A DNA stretch of 64,000 nt from Novosphingobium sp049354825 (GCF_049354825.1 NZ_CP186480.1:1984001-2048000); one strand, 5' to 3'; shown: positions 42,424 to 51,181, numbered from the stretch's first letter. Notes: generated from the letters alone by a model not told the origin. Numbers and translations: made by a program.

Positions 42424-43122
42424 ATGGAGCCCGCGCCGCCCGTGCCCGAGACGACCAGCGGCGCCCGCCATGCCCTGCCCGTGCGCCTGTGGCACTGGGT
42501 CAATGCCGCCACGCTGATCGTCATGGGGATGAGCGGGCTGATGATCCTGAACGCCCATCCGCACCTGTACTGGGGCCAGTACGGCGCCAATTTCGACCAT
42601 GCCTGGGCCTCGTTCAGCCGCTTTCCCGGCTGGGCCACGATCCCGTCGACCTACAGCCTGGCCGACGCGCGGCTGTGGCACCTGTTCTTCGCCTGGATCC
42701 TGGCGCTGTCGTTCACGGGATTCCTGTTGTGGGCGCTGCTGCGCGGGCATTTTCGCCGCGACATCGCGCCGCGCGCCGCCGAACTGGCGCCCGCGCACAT
42801 GTGGGCGGAGGTGCGCGACCATGCCCGCCTGCGCTTTCCCCCGCACGGCGCGCCTTACAACACGCTGCAGAAGCTGACGTACCTGGCGGTGCTGGCGCTG
42901 CTGCTGCCGCTGGCAATCCTGACCGGGCTGACGCTGAGCCCCGGCATGGACGCCGCCTGGCCGTGGCTGCTCGACCTGTTCGGCGGGCGCCAGTCGGCCC
43001 GGTCGCTGCACTTCATCGCCTTTGCCGGACTGTTCGCGTTCCTGGTGATCCACGTGCTGCTGGTGCTGCTGGCGGGTCCGATCGGACTGCTGCGCGGAAT
43101 GATTACCGGGCGCCGGACATGA
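42424..43122 (+). CDS. Cytochrome b561-type membrane protein
   Basis: A 232-residue integral membrane cytochrome b of the di-haem b561/hydrogenase b type. Helix 1 begins RLWHWVNAATLIVMGMSGLMIL, with His as a haem ligand. Further His residues lie in LWHLFFAWILALSFTGF and SLHFIAFAGLFAFLVIHVLL. It should pass electrons between the quinone pool and a periplasmic partner. The molybdopterin oxidoreductase encoded 10 bases downstream is the obvious partner. Confidence 0.88.
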   Translation: MEPAPPVPETTSGARHALPVRLWHWVNAATLIVMGMSGLMILNAHPHLYWGQYGANFDHAWASFSRFPGWATIPSTYSLADARLWHLFFAWILALSFTGFLLWALLRGHFRRDIAPRAAELAPAHMWAEVRDHARLRFPPHGAPYNTLQKLTYLAVLALLLPLAILTGLTLSPGMDAAWPWLLDLFGGRQSARSLHFIAFAGLFAFLVIHVLLVLLAGPIGLLRGMITGRRT

Positions 43123-43132
43123 GGATGCAGGC

Positions 43133-43876
43133 ATGATTTCGCGCCGGGGCCTGATCGCCGCAGCGCCCGCCGGCCTGCTGCTGGCCGGGTGCGACCGGCT
43201 GAACCGCAGCGCCGGCTGGCGCGCGATGCTGGAAAGCGGCGAAGACCTGCACAAGGGCGCGCAGCGCCTGCTCGGCGGCGATGCGCTGGCGCGTGAATTC
43301 CGGCCCGACCAGATGTCGCCCGTCTTCCGCATGAACGGCAACACCAGCGTGGCCGATCCGGTCTACCGCGCCCACGCCGCGCAGGGGTTCGCGCAGTGGG
43401 CGCTGGCGGTGGACGGGCTGGTGCGCCGGCCGCTGCGCCTGCCGCTGAGCGCGCTGAAAGCGATGCCGCAGCGGCGCCAGATCACTCGCCACGACTGCGT
43501 CGAGGGGTGGAGCGCGATCGGCCAGTGGCAGGGCCCCCAGCTGGCCGGGGTGCTGGCGCTGGCCGGCGTGCTGCCGGCGGCGCGCTATGCCGTGTTCCAC
43601 TGCGCCGACAGTTTCGGGACGCGGCCCTATTACGAATCGATCGACCTGCACGACGCACTGCACCCGCAGACGATCCTGGCCTGGGCGATGAACGGCGCGC
43701 CGCTGAGCGAAGGCCACGGCGCCCCGCTGCGCCTGCGGGTCGAGCGCCAGCTCGGCTACAAGCACGCCAAGTTCGTCATGCGGATCGAACTGGCCGACAG
43801 CCTGGCGCGGTTCTACGGCGGCAAGGGCGGCTACTGGGAAGATGCCGGTGCCTATGCCTGGTATGCCGGCATCTAA
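43133..43876 (+). CDS. Molybdopterin-dependent oxidoreductase (SUOX/MsrP-like)
   Basis: A 247-residue periplasmic protein with a twin-arginine and lipobox-like leader (ISRRGLIAAAPAGLLLAGC). The sulfite-oxidase fold core has RHDCVEGWSAIGQWQG, whose Cys should ligate molybdenum, and LGYKHAKFVMRIE near the end. No separate haem or dimerisation domain is present, as in MsrP. It pairs with the cytochrome b561 encoded just upstream. Substrate unknown; repair of oxidised methionine or oxidation of a small compound are both possible. Confidence 0.87.
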   Translation: MISRRGLIAAAPAGLLLAGCDRLNRSAGWRAMLESGEDLHKGAQRLLGGDALAREFRPDQMSPVFRMNGNTSVADPVYRAHAAQGFAQWALAVDGLVRRPLRLPLSALKAMPQRRQITRHDCVEGWSAIGQWQGPQLAGVLALAGVLPAARYAVFHCADSFGTRPYYESIDLHDALHPQTILAWAMNGAPLSEGHGAPLRLRVERQLGYKHAKFVMRIELADSLARFYGGKGGYWEDAGAYAWYAGI

Positions 43877-43944
43877 TCGGCTGATTTCGCTGATGACATT
43901 TGGTTCATGACAGGGCCACGCCCGCGATGCTAGGCGCGCCGCCG

Positions 43945-44511
43945 ATGGATACCGCCAAAACGCCGCTCGCCCGCCGTCCCTTCCTGCGCGGGCTCATGCA
44001 GCTTCTGGCGGCAGTACTGGTGGCGTTGCCGCTGCCCGCCGCGGCGCAGGTGATGCTGACCTTTCACAGCTTCACCGGGTCCTACTTCATCGGCCGCTTT
44101 CCCCATGCCTTCATCTCGATGGCGGGCACGCTCGACGGCAATGGCCAGCGGATCGAGGAGAACTACGGCTACACCGCCAAGCATCTGTCGACCAAGATCC
44201 TGTCGGGCAACGTCGAGGGCACGATCATGATCGAGAAGCCCAAGTACCTGACCAGCACCAACCGCCACTTCACCGTCGCGATCAGCGACGCGCAGTATCA
44301 TGCCATCGTCGCCGAAATGGTCCGCTGGCGCGACGCGCCGGGCAAGGCCTACAACCTGGACCATCACAACTGCGTCCACTTCGTGGCCAGGATCGCCGAG
44401 CTGGTGGGGATCAACGCGCCGGTGCCGCAGAACATGGTGCGCAAGCCCAAGCAGTGGCTCAACTACGTCACCACGCTGAACCCGCAGCTGCACGCCCAGC
44501 CGGTCAAGTAG
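43945..44511 (+). CDS. Exported protein of unknown function with HNCVHF motif
   Basis: A 188-residue protein with a signal peptide (LLAAVLVALPLPAAAQ). The body contains FPHAFISMAGTLDGNG and, near the C-terminus, DHHNCVHFVARIAEL, a Cys/His cluster reminiscent of NlpC/P60 or LRAT-like papain-fold enzymes. I cannot name a family. Starts at 43927 and 43945 are both possible; neither has a strong ribosome site. It follows the molybdoenzyme by about 70 bases and may not be in its operon. Confidence 0.7.
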   Translation: MDTAKTPLARRPFLRGLMQLLAAVLVALPLPAAAQVMLTFHSFTGSYFIGRFPHAFISMAGTLDGNGQRIEENYGYTAKHLSTKILSGNVEGTIMIEKPKYLTSTNRHFTVAISDAQYHAIVAEMVRWRDAPGKAYNLDHHNCVHFVARIAELVGINAPVPQNMVRKPKQWLNYVTTLNPQLHAQPVK

Positions 44512-44512
44512 G

Positions 44513-44815
44513 CTACATCACCCGCCGGACTTCGCCGACGGTGTAAAGCCGCACGTCGCTCAGCACCGGGGGGTGCGCATCGAGCGCCGCCTCGAACGCC
44601 GCCAGCACCGCACCGCCCGCGTGCGCGGTCAGCGCGCGGTCGTCTTGCCAGCGTTCGGTCACGCGGAACACCGCCGGGTCGGCGATGTCGCGGCCGACCG
44701 CATGATGCAGGCAGCCTGCTTCGGCGCGGGTGGCGGCAGTAAAGACGGCAATGTGAGGCAACATGGCGTCGACATCGTCAGGCGCGAACATCAGCCACCC
44801 TTCGACCATGAGCAT
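44513..44815 (-). CDS. Antibiotic biosynthesis monooxygenase (ABM) domain protein
   Basis: A 100-residue dimeric ferredoxin-like ABM domain: FTAATRAEAGCLHHAVGRDI followed by VFRVTERWQDDRALTAHAGG. This pattern is common in quinol monooxygenase YgiN-type and unrelated small proteins, so the reaction is uncertain. It converges with the HNCVHF gene, one base from its stop. Confidence 0.83.
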   Translation of the reverse strand: MLMVEGWLMFAPDDVDAMLPHIAVFTAATRAEAGCLHHAVGRDIADPAVFRVTERWQDDRALTAHAGGAVLAAFEAALDAHPPVLSDVRLYTVGEVRRVM

Positions 44816-44902
44816 ACGTCGTCCTTTCCGGCGCGACCCGGTCAGGCGACCGCATGATGGCGCAAATCCATGATTCGCGTGCCGCCGTGCAACCCGATTG
44901 CG

Positions 44903-46255
44903 TCAGAGCGTGAGAAAAAGCCCGGCGAGCGCCGCGCTCATCAGGTTGGAGAGGCTGCCCGCGGCCAGCGCCTTCATCCCCAGCCTGGCGATGACCGGAC
45001 GCTGATTGGGCGCCAGCCCGCCGGTGACCGCCATCTGGATCGCGATCGAACTGAAATTGGCAAAGCCGCACAGCGCGAAGGTGACGATCGCCTGGGTCTT
45101 GGCCGACAAGTCGGTCGCGGTGCCCAGGTCGATGAAGGCGACGAATTCGTTGAGGACGATCTTGGTGCCGAAAAAGCCGCCCGCGCGCAGTGCCTCGGCC
45201 CAGTCGGGCGCGCCCAGCAGCAGGAAGATCGGCGCGAAGACATAGCCGATCAGCAACTGGAACGACCATTCCGGGTGGCCGAAGAAGTGCCCGACCCAGC
45301 CGACGAAACCGTTGGCGAGCGCCACCAGCGCGACGAAGGCCAGCACCATCGCGCCGACCGCGACCGCCAGCTTGACGCCGGTCTGCGCACCTTGCGCGGC
45401 GGCCATGATCAGGTTGGCGGGCTTTTCCTCGTCATGATCGACCGCGACGGGTTCATCGAGGTGGACGCCGGGCTGGGCGGTTATCTCGCCGCGGTTGAGC
45501 GCCGCCGCCTGGAGCGCGGCGGGCGGGGGCGCATGCTCGACCGCTTCGTCGGCCGCGGCCTCGGCCTCGGCGGTGGTGGCGGCATTCGGCAGCGGCTCGA
45601 CCGCGTCGGGCATGATGATCTTGGCCATCAGGATGCCGCCGGGCGCCGACATGAAGGCGGCGGCGACCAGGTAATCGATGCGGATGCCCATGCTGGCGTA
45701 GGCCGCCAGGATCGTGCCGGCCACACCGGCCATGCCCACGCTCATCAGGCAGAACAGCTGCGGCGGGGTCAGCGCGGCCAGGAACGGGCGGATGACCAGC
45801 GGCGATTCGCTTTGCCCGACAAAGATGTTCGATGCCGCCGACAGGCTTTCGATCCGGCTGATCCCGGTGACCTTCTGCAGACCGCCGCCGATCCAGCGGA
45901 TCACGAGCTGCATCACGCCCAGGTAATACAGCACCGAGATCAGCGCGGCGAAGAAGATGATCACCGGCAGCGCCGAGATGGCGAACGAATTGCCGCCGAT
46001 TTCGGGCTTCGCCAGCGGGCCGAACAGGAAATCGACCCCCGCCTTGGCATAGCCCAGCAGCGCCTCGACCCCGCGCGACATGCCGTGCAGCAGCGCGTTG
46101 CCCCACGGCACGTACAGCACCAGCGCGGCGAAGCCGGCCTGGAGCGCGAAGGCGGCGCCGACCACGCGCAGGCGAATCGCCCGGCGGTTGGAAGAGAGCG
46201 CAAAGGCGATGAGGAGGATCAGCGCGATCCCGAGCAGGCTGTAGACGACGGACAT
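44903..46255 (-). CDS. Concentrative nucleoside transporter (NupC/CNT family)
   Basis: A 450-residue inner-membrane nucleoside symporter. Recognisable parts are SLLGIALILLIAFALSSNRR at the N-terminus, NIFVGQSESPLVIRPFL with the nucleoside-binding residues, AGTILAAYASMG, and NEFVAFIDLG near the C-terminus. It is longer than typical NupC proteins because of an Ala/Glu-rich loop of about 40-50 residues (AEAEAAADEAVEHAPPPAAL) before the EEKPANLIMAAAQGAQTGVK segment. The ATG at 46255 is chosen; the upstream frame runs towards a divergent gene. Confidence 0.92.
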   Translation of the reverse strand: MSVVYSLLGIALILLIAFALSSNRRAIRLRVVGAAFALQAGFAALVLYVPWGNALLHGMSRGVEALLGYAKAGVDFLFGPLAKPEIGGNSFAISALPVIIFFAALISVLYYLGVMQLVIRWIGGGLQKVTGISRIESLSAASNIFVGQSESPLVIRPFLAALTPPQLFCLMSVGMAGVAGTILAAYASMGIRIDYLVAAAFMSAPGGILMAKIIMPDAVEPLPNAATTAEAEAAADEAVEHAPPPAALQAAALNRGEITAQPGVHLDEPVAVDHDEEKPANLIMAAAQGAQTGVKLAVAVGAMVLAFVALVALANGFVGWVGHFFGHPEWSFQLLIGYVFAPIFLLLGAPDWAEALRAGGFFGTKIVLNEFVAFIDLGTATDLSAKTQAIVTFALCGFANFSSIAIQMAVTGGLAPNQRPVIARLGMKALAAGSLSNLMSAALAGLFLTL

Positions 46256-46379
46256 GAAGGCAATGCGCTCCCCGGCGCGAAATGGTTCGTTGCGGCGGTG
46301 GTAACGTGCCGCCGCGCGTGCGCAAGCGCGCAAGCTTTCCGCTTCCACAGCATCGCCCCAGCCGCTACGTCCGCGCGCC

Positions 46380-47075
46380 ATGGAAAACGTTGTCGACACA
46401 CCCGTTTCCGCATCCCCGCGGATCGCCAATCCCGTCCTTGTGCCCAAGGGCCTGTTCCTGTTCGCGCTGCTCTATGGCGGGATGGTGCCGCTGGGCGGGT
46501 TCCTGGGCACGAAGCAGGTGGCGCTGGGGCCGCTGGCGGTGGAAGCGGGAATCTTCCCGTTCCTGACCCTGGTGGCGATCAGCAGCGCCTTTGCCGAACT
46601 GTACGGCAAGCAGACCGCCGACCGGCTGGTGCGGTTCGGCTTCGTGCCGCTGGTCCTGGCGATCCTTCTGGCGCTGTTCGTGCTCAAGCTGCCGACCGAT
46701 CCCGACATGTACCCGCCGGCCAAGGACGCCTTTCCGATCATCGTGGGGCAATCGTGGCGGATGATGGCGGCGGGGATCGTGGCCTACGGCGTGTCGGTCA
46801 CGCTCAACATCTGGATTTTCGACCGGCTGCGCGGCGCCACCGGGGCGATGGCCGGGCTGCGCGGGTTCATCGCCGCGGCGCTGAGCCAGATCGTCGACAC
46901 GCTGATCTTCATCACCGTTTCGTTCCTGGGCGAACGGCCGATCCTGGACCTGATGCTGGGCCAGATGCTGGCCAAGGTCGTCCTTTCCGCGGTGCTGGTC
47001 CCGATCGTGATCGGCGTGGTGGTCAGGATGGCGCGCCGGCTCGACGCGGACAGCACGCTGGGCGCGCAGGCCTGA
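46380..47075 (+). CDS. Queuosine precursor transporter (YhhQ family)
   Basis: A 231-residue membrane protein of the YhhQ/QueP type. It has six or so helices and the family stretch FLTLVAISSAFAELYGKQTADRLVRFGF. A loop (LKLPTDPDMYPPAKDAF) precedes the next helices and an SQIVDTLIFI segment. It is predicted to import a 7-deazaguanine precursor for tRNA queuosine. Its TGA shares one base with the argB ATG, so the two are co-translated without an evident functional link. Confidence 0.9.
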   Translation: MENVVDTPVSASPRIANPVLVPKGLFLFALLYGGMVPLGGFLGTKQVALGPLAVEAGIFPFLTLVAISSAFAELYGKQTADRLVRFGFVPLVLAILLALFVLKLPTDPDMYPPAKDAFPIIVGQSWRMMAAGIVAYGVSVTLNIWIFDRLRGATGAMAGLRGFIAAALSQIVDTLIFITVSFLGERPILDLMLGQMLAKVVLSAVLVPIVIGVVVRMARRLDADSTLGAQA

Positions 47076-47974
47076 TGGCACACACGCTTGACCCCGCGAT
47101 GCTGGCCAAGGCGGAGACCCTGGTCGAGGCGCTGCCCTACCTGCAGCGCTATGCCGGGCGCACCTTCGTGGTGAAATACGGCGGCCACGCGATGGGCGAT
47201 CCGGACCTCGCGACCAATTTCGCCGAGGACGTGGTGCTGCTCAAGGCCTGCGGCATCAACCCGGTGGTGGTCCACGGCGGCGGCCCGCAGATCGGCGCGA
47301 TGCTGAAGAAGCTGGGCGTCGAATCGCGCTTCGTCGACGGCCTGCGGGTGACCGACAAGGAAACCGCGCAAGTGGCCGAGATGGTCCTGTCGGGCGCGAT
47401 CAACAAGGAACTGGTCGGCTGGATCGCCGGCGCCGGCGGCAAGGCGCTGGGCATTTCGGGCAAGGACGGCGGCATGGTCACCGCGACCAAGGTTTCGCGC
47501 ACCAGCCGCGATCCCGACAGCCAGATCGAAAGCGTGGTCGACCTGGGCTTCGTGGGCGAACCCACCACCGTCGACACCGCGATCCTGACCACCGCCTGCG
47601 AAGCCGGCATGATCCCGGTGATCGCTCCGATCGCGCCGGGCAAGGACGGCGCAACCTACAATATCAACGCCGACACGATGGCCGGCGCGGTCGCCGCGGC
47701 GCTGGGCGCGGCGCGGCTGTTCCTGCTGACCGACGTGGCCGGCGTGCTGGATCAGGACGGGCAGTTGCTGACCGACCTGACCCCCGCCGACATCGATGGC
47801 CTGAAGGCGGACGGCACGATCACCGGCGGCATGATCCCCAAGCTGGAAACCTGCGTCCACGCGGTCGAGGCCGGGTGCGAGGCGGCGGTCGTGCTTGACG
47901 GGCGGGTCCCGCACGCGATGCTGCTCGAATTCTTCACCAGCCGCGGCGCGGGCACGCTGATCCGCAAGGGCTGA
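47075..47974 (+). CDS. argB: Acetylglutamate kinase
   Basis: A 299-residue amino-acid kinase. VVKYGGHAM holds the ATP-binding lysine and glycines, VVVHGGGPQIG the substrate loop, and NINADTMAGAVAAALGA the late nucleotide/substrate contacts. It phosphorylates N-acetylglutamate in arginine synthesis. No other arg gene is adjacent. A lipoprotein gene starts 17 bases after its stop. Confidence 0.96.
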   Translation: MAHTLDPAMLAKAETLVEALPYLQRYAGRTFVVKYGGHAMGDPDLATNFAEDVVLLKACGINPVVVHGGGPQIGAMLKKLGVESRFVDGLRVTDKETAQVAEMVLSGAINKELVGWIAGAGGKALGISGKDGGMVTATKVSRTSRDPDSQIESVVDLGFVGEPTTVDTAILTTACEAGMIPVIAPIAPGKDGATYNINADTMAGAVAAALGAARLFLLTDVAGVLDQDGQLLTDLTPADIDGLKADGTITGGMIPKLETCVHAVEAGCEAAVVLDGRVPHAMLLEFFTSRGAGTLIRKG

Positions 47975-47991
47975 CGATGCGAGGACAAGCA

Positions 47992-48525
47992 ATGCACAAA
48001 GCCGCCGCCCCCCTGTTCCTGGCCGCGCTGGCCGCCTGCAACCAGCAGGCGAACGCGCCGCTGCCGGGCGAAACGGCGACCCCGGCGGTTTCCGCCGCGC
48101 CGGCCCCGATGCCCAGCGCGCCGGCCGCCGTCGCCGCGACGACGGCGGCGCCGCTGCCGGTTGCCGCGCCCACGCCGTCCGCCTCGCGCGATCCGCAGGC
48201 GGTGCTGATCGAGTGGGCGCGCGCGGTCAGCCTGCGCGACTGGACGCTGGCGCGCGCTTACTGGGGCGATCACGGAGAGCGCAGCGGGCTGAGCGAGCAG
48301 GCCTTCGCCGCCAGGTGGGGCAAGCTGGCCGACCCGCAAGTCGACATCGGCAAGGGCAGCCAGGAAGGCGCCGCCGGATCGCTGTACTACACCGCCCCGA
48401 TCACGATCCGCGACGGCAAGCGCACGATCAAGGGCGAAGTGGTGATCCGCCGCGTCAACGACGTCGACGGCGCCACGCCCGAGCAGCTGCGCTGGCACAT
48501 CGAGAGCACGACCTTAGCAATCTAG
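47992..48525 (+). CDS. Uncharacterised lipoprotein
   Basis: A 177-residue protein with a lipoprotein signal (FLAALAAC, Cys near 17) and a Pro/Ala/Thr-rich linker of about 50 residues. A small globular C-terminal domain follows (AVSLRDWTLARAYWG, later AGSLYYTAPITIRDG). I do not recognise the family. The ATG at 47992 has GAGGACAAG upstream and is preferred to 47977. The TAG stop lies inside the first unit of a 16-bp tandem repeat. Confidence 0.75.
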   Translation: MHKAAAPLFLAALAACNQQANAPLPGETATPAVSAAPAPMPSAPAAVAATTAAPLPVAAPTPSASRDPQAVLIEWARAVSLRDWTLARAYWGDHGERSGLSEQAFAARWGKLADPQVDIGKGSQEGAAGSLYYTAPITIRDGKRTIKGEVVIRRVNDVDGATPEQLRWHIESTTLAI

Positions 48526-48564
48526 CGGCCTGGCAATCTAGCGGCCCGGCAATCTAGCGGCGCG
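48517..48564. repeat. 16-bp tandem repeat, three copies
   Basis: GCAATCTAGCGGCCTG, GCAATCTAGCGGCCCG and GCAATCTAGCGGCGCG follow each other without gaps. Each unit contains CTAG, a rare tetranucleotide in such genomes. The first unit supplies the lipoprotein stop codon; the others lie in the 91-base gap before the YggT gene. Confidence 0.95.
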
Positions 48565-48616
48565 CGCGCCGCTGCGCTAAGCGGCAAGCGCAACTCTATC
48601 GGAAAAGGCCGCACCT

Positions 48617-48916
48617 GTGCTGTTCCTGACGCTCGTCCAGATCATCGACTACCTGATTTCGATCATCATCTTCCTGGTGATCGTCCAGTTCGTGCTCAGC
48701 CTGCTGATCTCGTTCAACGTCGTCAACTTCCACAACCAGCTGGTTGCCGCGGTGTGGAAGGCGGTCAACGCCATCCTCGAGCCGATCCTGCGCCCTGTGC
48801 GGCGCTTCATGCCCGATACCGGCGCGCTCGACCTGTCGCCGATGGTGGTCATCATCGTGCTGCAGATCCTGCGCATCGTGCTCAGCAACCTCGCCGCCGC
48901 GCAGCTGGGCGGATGA
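48617..48916 (+). CDS. YggT family membrane protein
   Basis: A 99-residue YggT protein with two hydrophobic spans (IIDYLISIIIFLVIVQFVLSL and MVVIIVLQILRIVLSNLA) around the family core EPILRPVRRFMP. YggT proteins are linked to cell division or osmotic adaptation; the precise role is unclear. It starts with GTG at 48617. Its TGA overlaps the folD ATG by 4 bases. Confidence 0.88.
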   Translation: MLFLTLVQIIDYLISIIIFLVIVQFVLSLLISFNVVNFHNQLVAAVWKAVNAILEPILRPVRRFMPDTGALDLSPMVVIIVLQILRIVLSNLAAAQLGG

Positions 48917-49809
48917 GCGCCGCGATCATCGACGGCAAGGCCTTCGCGGCCGAGCTGCGCGCCCGCATCGCGGTCCACGCCGCCGCGTTCGAACGCGCTG
49001 CCGGGCGCAAGGCCGGGCTGGCCGTGGTGCTGGTCGGCAGCGACCCGGCGAGCGAGGTCTATGTCCGGTCCAAGGGCAAGCAGACGATCGAGGCCGGCAT
49101 GGCCAGCTTCGAGCACAAGCTGCCCGCCGATGCCACCGAGGATGCATTGCTCGACCTGGTCGCCAGGCTGAACGCCGATCCGGCGGTCGACGGCATCCTG
49201 GTCCAGCTGCCGCTGCCCGCGCACATGGACGAAACCAAGGTGATCGCCGCGATCGACCCCGACAAGGACGTCGACGGCTTCACCGTGGTCAACGCCGGGC
49301 GCCTCGCCACCGGGCTCGACGGGTTCGTGCCGTGCACGCCGCTTGGCTGCCTCATGCTGCTGAAGGACCGCCTGGGCGACCTTGCGGGCAAGACCGCGGT
49401 GGTGATCGGGCGCTCCAACATCGTCGGCAAGCCGATGGCGCAACTGCTGCTGAAGGAAAGCTGCACCGTCACCATCGCGCACAGTCGCACCGCCGACCTG
49501 GCGCGAGTGGTGCGCGGCGCGGACATCGTCGTAGCCGCCGTGGGCCGTCCGGAAATGGTCAAGGGCGATTGGCTGAAGCCCGGCGCCTGCGTCATCGACG
49601 TGGGCATCAACCGGTTGCCGCCCGCCGATGGGGCAGCGAAAGGCCGGCTGGTGGGCGACGTCGATTTCGCCTCCGCCAGCCAGGTTGCCGGCGCCATCAC
49701 GCCGGTGCCGGGCGGGGTCGGCCCGATGACGATCGCGGTGCTGCTGCGCAACGCGCTGGTGGCGGCGCATCGCAACGCCGGGGTGGCGCTGGCGGCGGGC
49801 GCGATCTAG
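48913..49809 (+). CDS. folD: Bifunctional methylenetetrahydrofolate dehydrogenase/cyclohydrolase
   Basis: A 298-residue FolD. It carries ASEVYVRSKGKQ with the catalytic Lys, GILVQLPLP, DKDVDGFT, VVIGRSNIVGKPMA for the NADP loop and TPVPGGVGPMT. It interconverts methylene- and formyl-tetrahydrofolate in the cytoplasm. The ATG at 48913 is inside the end of the YggT gene. Confidence 0.96.
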   Translation: MSAAIIDGKAFAAELRARIAVHAAAFERAAGRKAGLAVVLVGSDPASEVYVRSKGKQTIEAGMASFEHKLPADATEDALLDLVARLNADPAVDGILVQLPLPAHMDETKVIAAIDPDKDVDGFTVVNAGRLATGLDGFVPCTPLGCLMLLKDRLGDLAGKTAVVIGRSNIVGKPMAQLLLKESCTVTIAHSRTADLARVVRGADIVVAAVGRPEMVKGDWLKPGACVIDVGINRLPPADGAAKGRLVGDVDFASASQVAGAITPVPGGVGPMTIAVLLRNALVAAHRNAGVALAAGAI

Positions 49810-49819
49810 GCTGGCGCGC

Positions 49820-50530
49820 ATGATCCGCGCCCTCGCCCCCCTGCCCCTCGCGATCGCCCTGATCGCCTCCCTCAGCGCCTGCGCCGCGGGCCCGCAATTC
49901 CCGCGCGACCGCAACTTCAGGCAGGGCGCCAACCCCAGCGCCGCCATCGCCGCGGAGCTGGCCTTTGCGCAGCTGGCGCAGGCCAAGGGCCAGTGGACCG
50001 CCTTTCGCGAAACCGCGACCGGCGACGCGGTGATGTTCGTGCCGCAGGCCGTGCAGGCGCAAGCCTGGCTCAAGAACCGGCCCAACCCTGCCAGCGCGGT
50101 GACCTGGCAGCCGCAGCAGGTGTGGTCGAGCTGCGACGGATCGATCGCGGTGACGCGCGGCGCCTGGCAAAACCAGGGCACGGCCGGCATCTTCACCACC
50201 GTGTGGCAGCGCCAGAAGGACGGCGGTTACAAGTGGGTGCTCGACCAGGGCGAGGCGGTGACCGCCGCGCAGCCGGTGCCCGAGATGATCGCCGCCAAGG
50301 TTGCCACCTGCAAGCCCGGCGCGCCGGCCGTCATCACGCCGGGCGCCGCGGGCGATCGCCGCAGCGGCGCCAGCGCCGACGGAACGCTGCGCTGGCACAC
50401 CGCGGTGCGGGCCGACTGCGGCCGCGACTACATCGTGTCGTCGTGGAACGGCACGCGCTTCGACGAGGTCTATTCCCGCAGTTTCGCGGCGCCGCCGGCG
50501 ACACAGCGCCCCGCTGGCGGCTGCGCCTGA
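49820..50530 (+). CDS. Uncharacterised lipoprotein
   Basis: A 236-residue protein with lipobox SLSAC (Cys near 21). The body (AFAQLAQAKGQWTAFRETAT near the N-terminus, then QPQQVWSSCDGSIAVTRGAW) resembles the NTF2-like DUF4440-type fold. No catalytic motif is visible. It starts 10 bases after folD, and the MarC gene begins 1 base after its stop. Confidence 0.8.
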   Translation: MIRALAPLPLAIALIASLSACAAGPQFPRDRNFRQGANPSAAIAAELAFAQLAQAKGQWTAFRETATGDAVMFVPQAVQAQAWLKNRPNPASAVTWQPQQVWSSCDGSIAVTRGAWQNQGTAGIFTTVWQRQKDGGYKWVLDQGEAVTAAQPVPEMIAAKVATCKPGAPAVITPGAAGDRRSGASADGTLRWHTAVRADCGRDYIVSSWNGTRFDEVYSRSFAAPPATQRPAGGCA

Positions 50531-50531
50531 C

Positions 50532-51152
50532 GTGCTGGACCTGTTCCTGTCCGCCTTCATCACGCTGTTCGTGGTGATCGACCCGCCGGGCTGCGCGCCG
50601 ATCTATGCCGGGCTCACCGCCGGGGCATCGCGGGCCCAAGCGCGCACGATGGCGCTGCGGGCCTGCGTGATTGCCACCGCGATCCTGCTGGTCTTCGCTC
50701 TGGTAGGCGAAAAGCTGCTTGGCGCGCTGCATATCGAACTCGACGCCTTCCGCATCGCCGGGGGCATCATGGTGTTCCTGATCGCGCTCGACATGGTGTT
50801 CGAGAAGCGCACCCAGCGGCGCGAAGAGCGCGCCGAGAAGATCCGCGAGACCCCGGAGATCGAGGACGTCTCGGTGTTCCCGATGGCGATGCCGATGATC
50901 GCCGGGCCGGGATCGATCGCCACGATCATGCTGCTGATGGGCCGCGCCCACGGCACCGAGGCGACGCTGGCGATCCTGGCCGCGCTGGCCGCGGTCATGG
51001 TCCTGACACTGCTGTCGCTGTTTGCGGCCGGACCGCTGCTCAAGCTGCTGGGCGCCCGGGTAGAGGCGGTGATCACGCGCCTGCTGGGCGTGCTGCTGGC
51101 GGCGCTGGCCGCGCAGTACGTGATCGACGGCATCAAGGGCGTGCTGGGCTGA
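50532..51152 (+). CDS. MarC family integral membrane protein
   Basis: A 206-residue MarC-type protein with six hydrophobic helices and the family signature FVVIDPPGCAPIYAGLT, plus MAMPMIAGPGSIATIML. It was once linked to multidrug resistance but the function is not established. It starts with GTG at 50532. Confidence 0.88.
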   Translation: MLDLFLSAFITLFVVIDPPGCAPIYAGLTAGASRAQARTMALRACVIATAILLVFALVGEKLLGALHIELDAFRIAGGIMVFLIALDMVFEKRTQRREERAEKIRETPEIEDVSVFPMAMPMIAGPGSIATIMLLMGRAHGTEATLAILAALAAVMVLTLLSLFAAGPLLKLLGARVEAVITRLLGVLLAALAAQYVIDGIKGVLG

Positions 51153-51181
51153 CGCCTTTCGTCCGGCGCTGTTGCCCGACC

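Noticed and set aside
44870..46300. A plus-strand frame over the nucleoside transporter gene that runs on into argB
   Set aside because: Only the argB part from 47075 is real coding sequence; the remainder is opposite a clear membrane protein or out of frame with the YhhQ gene.
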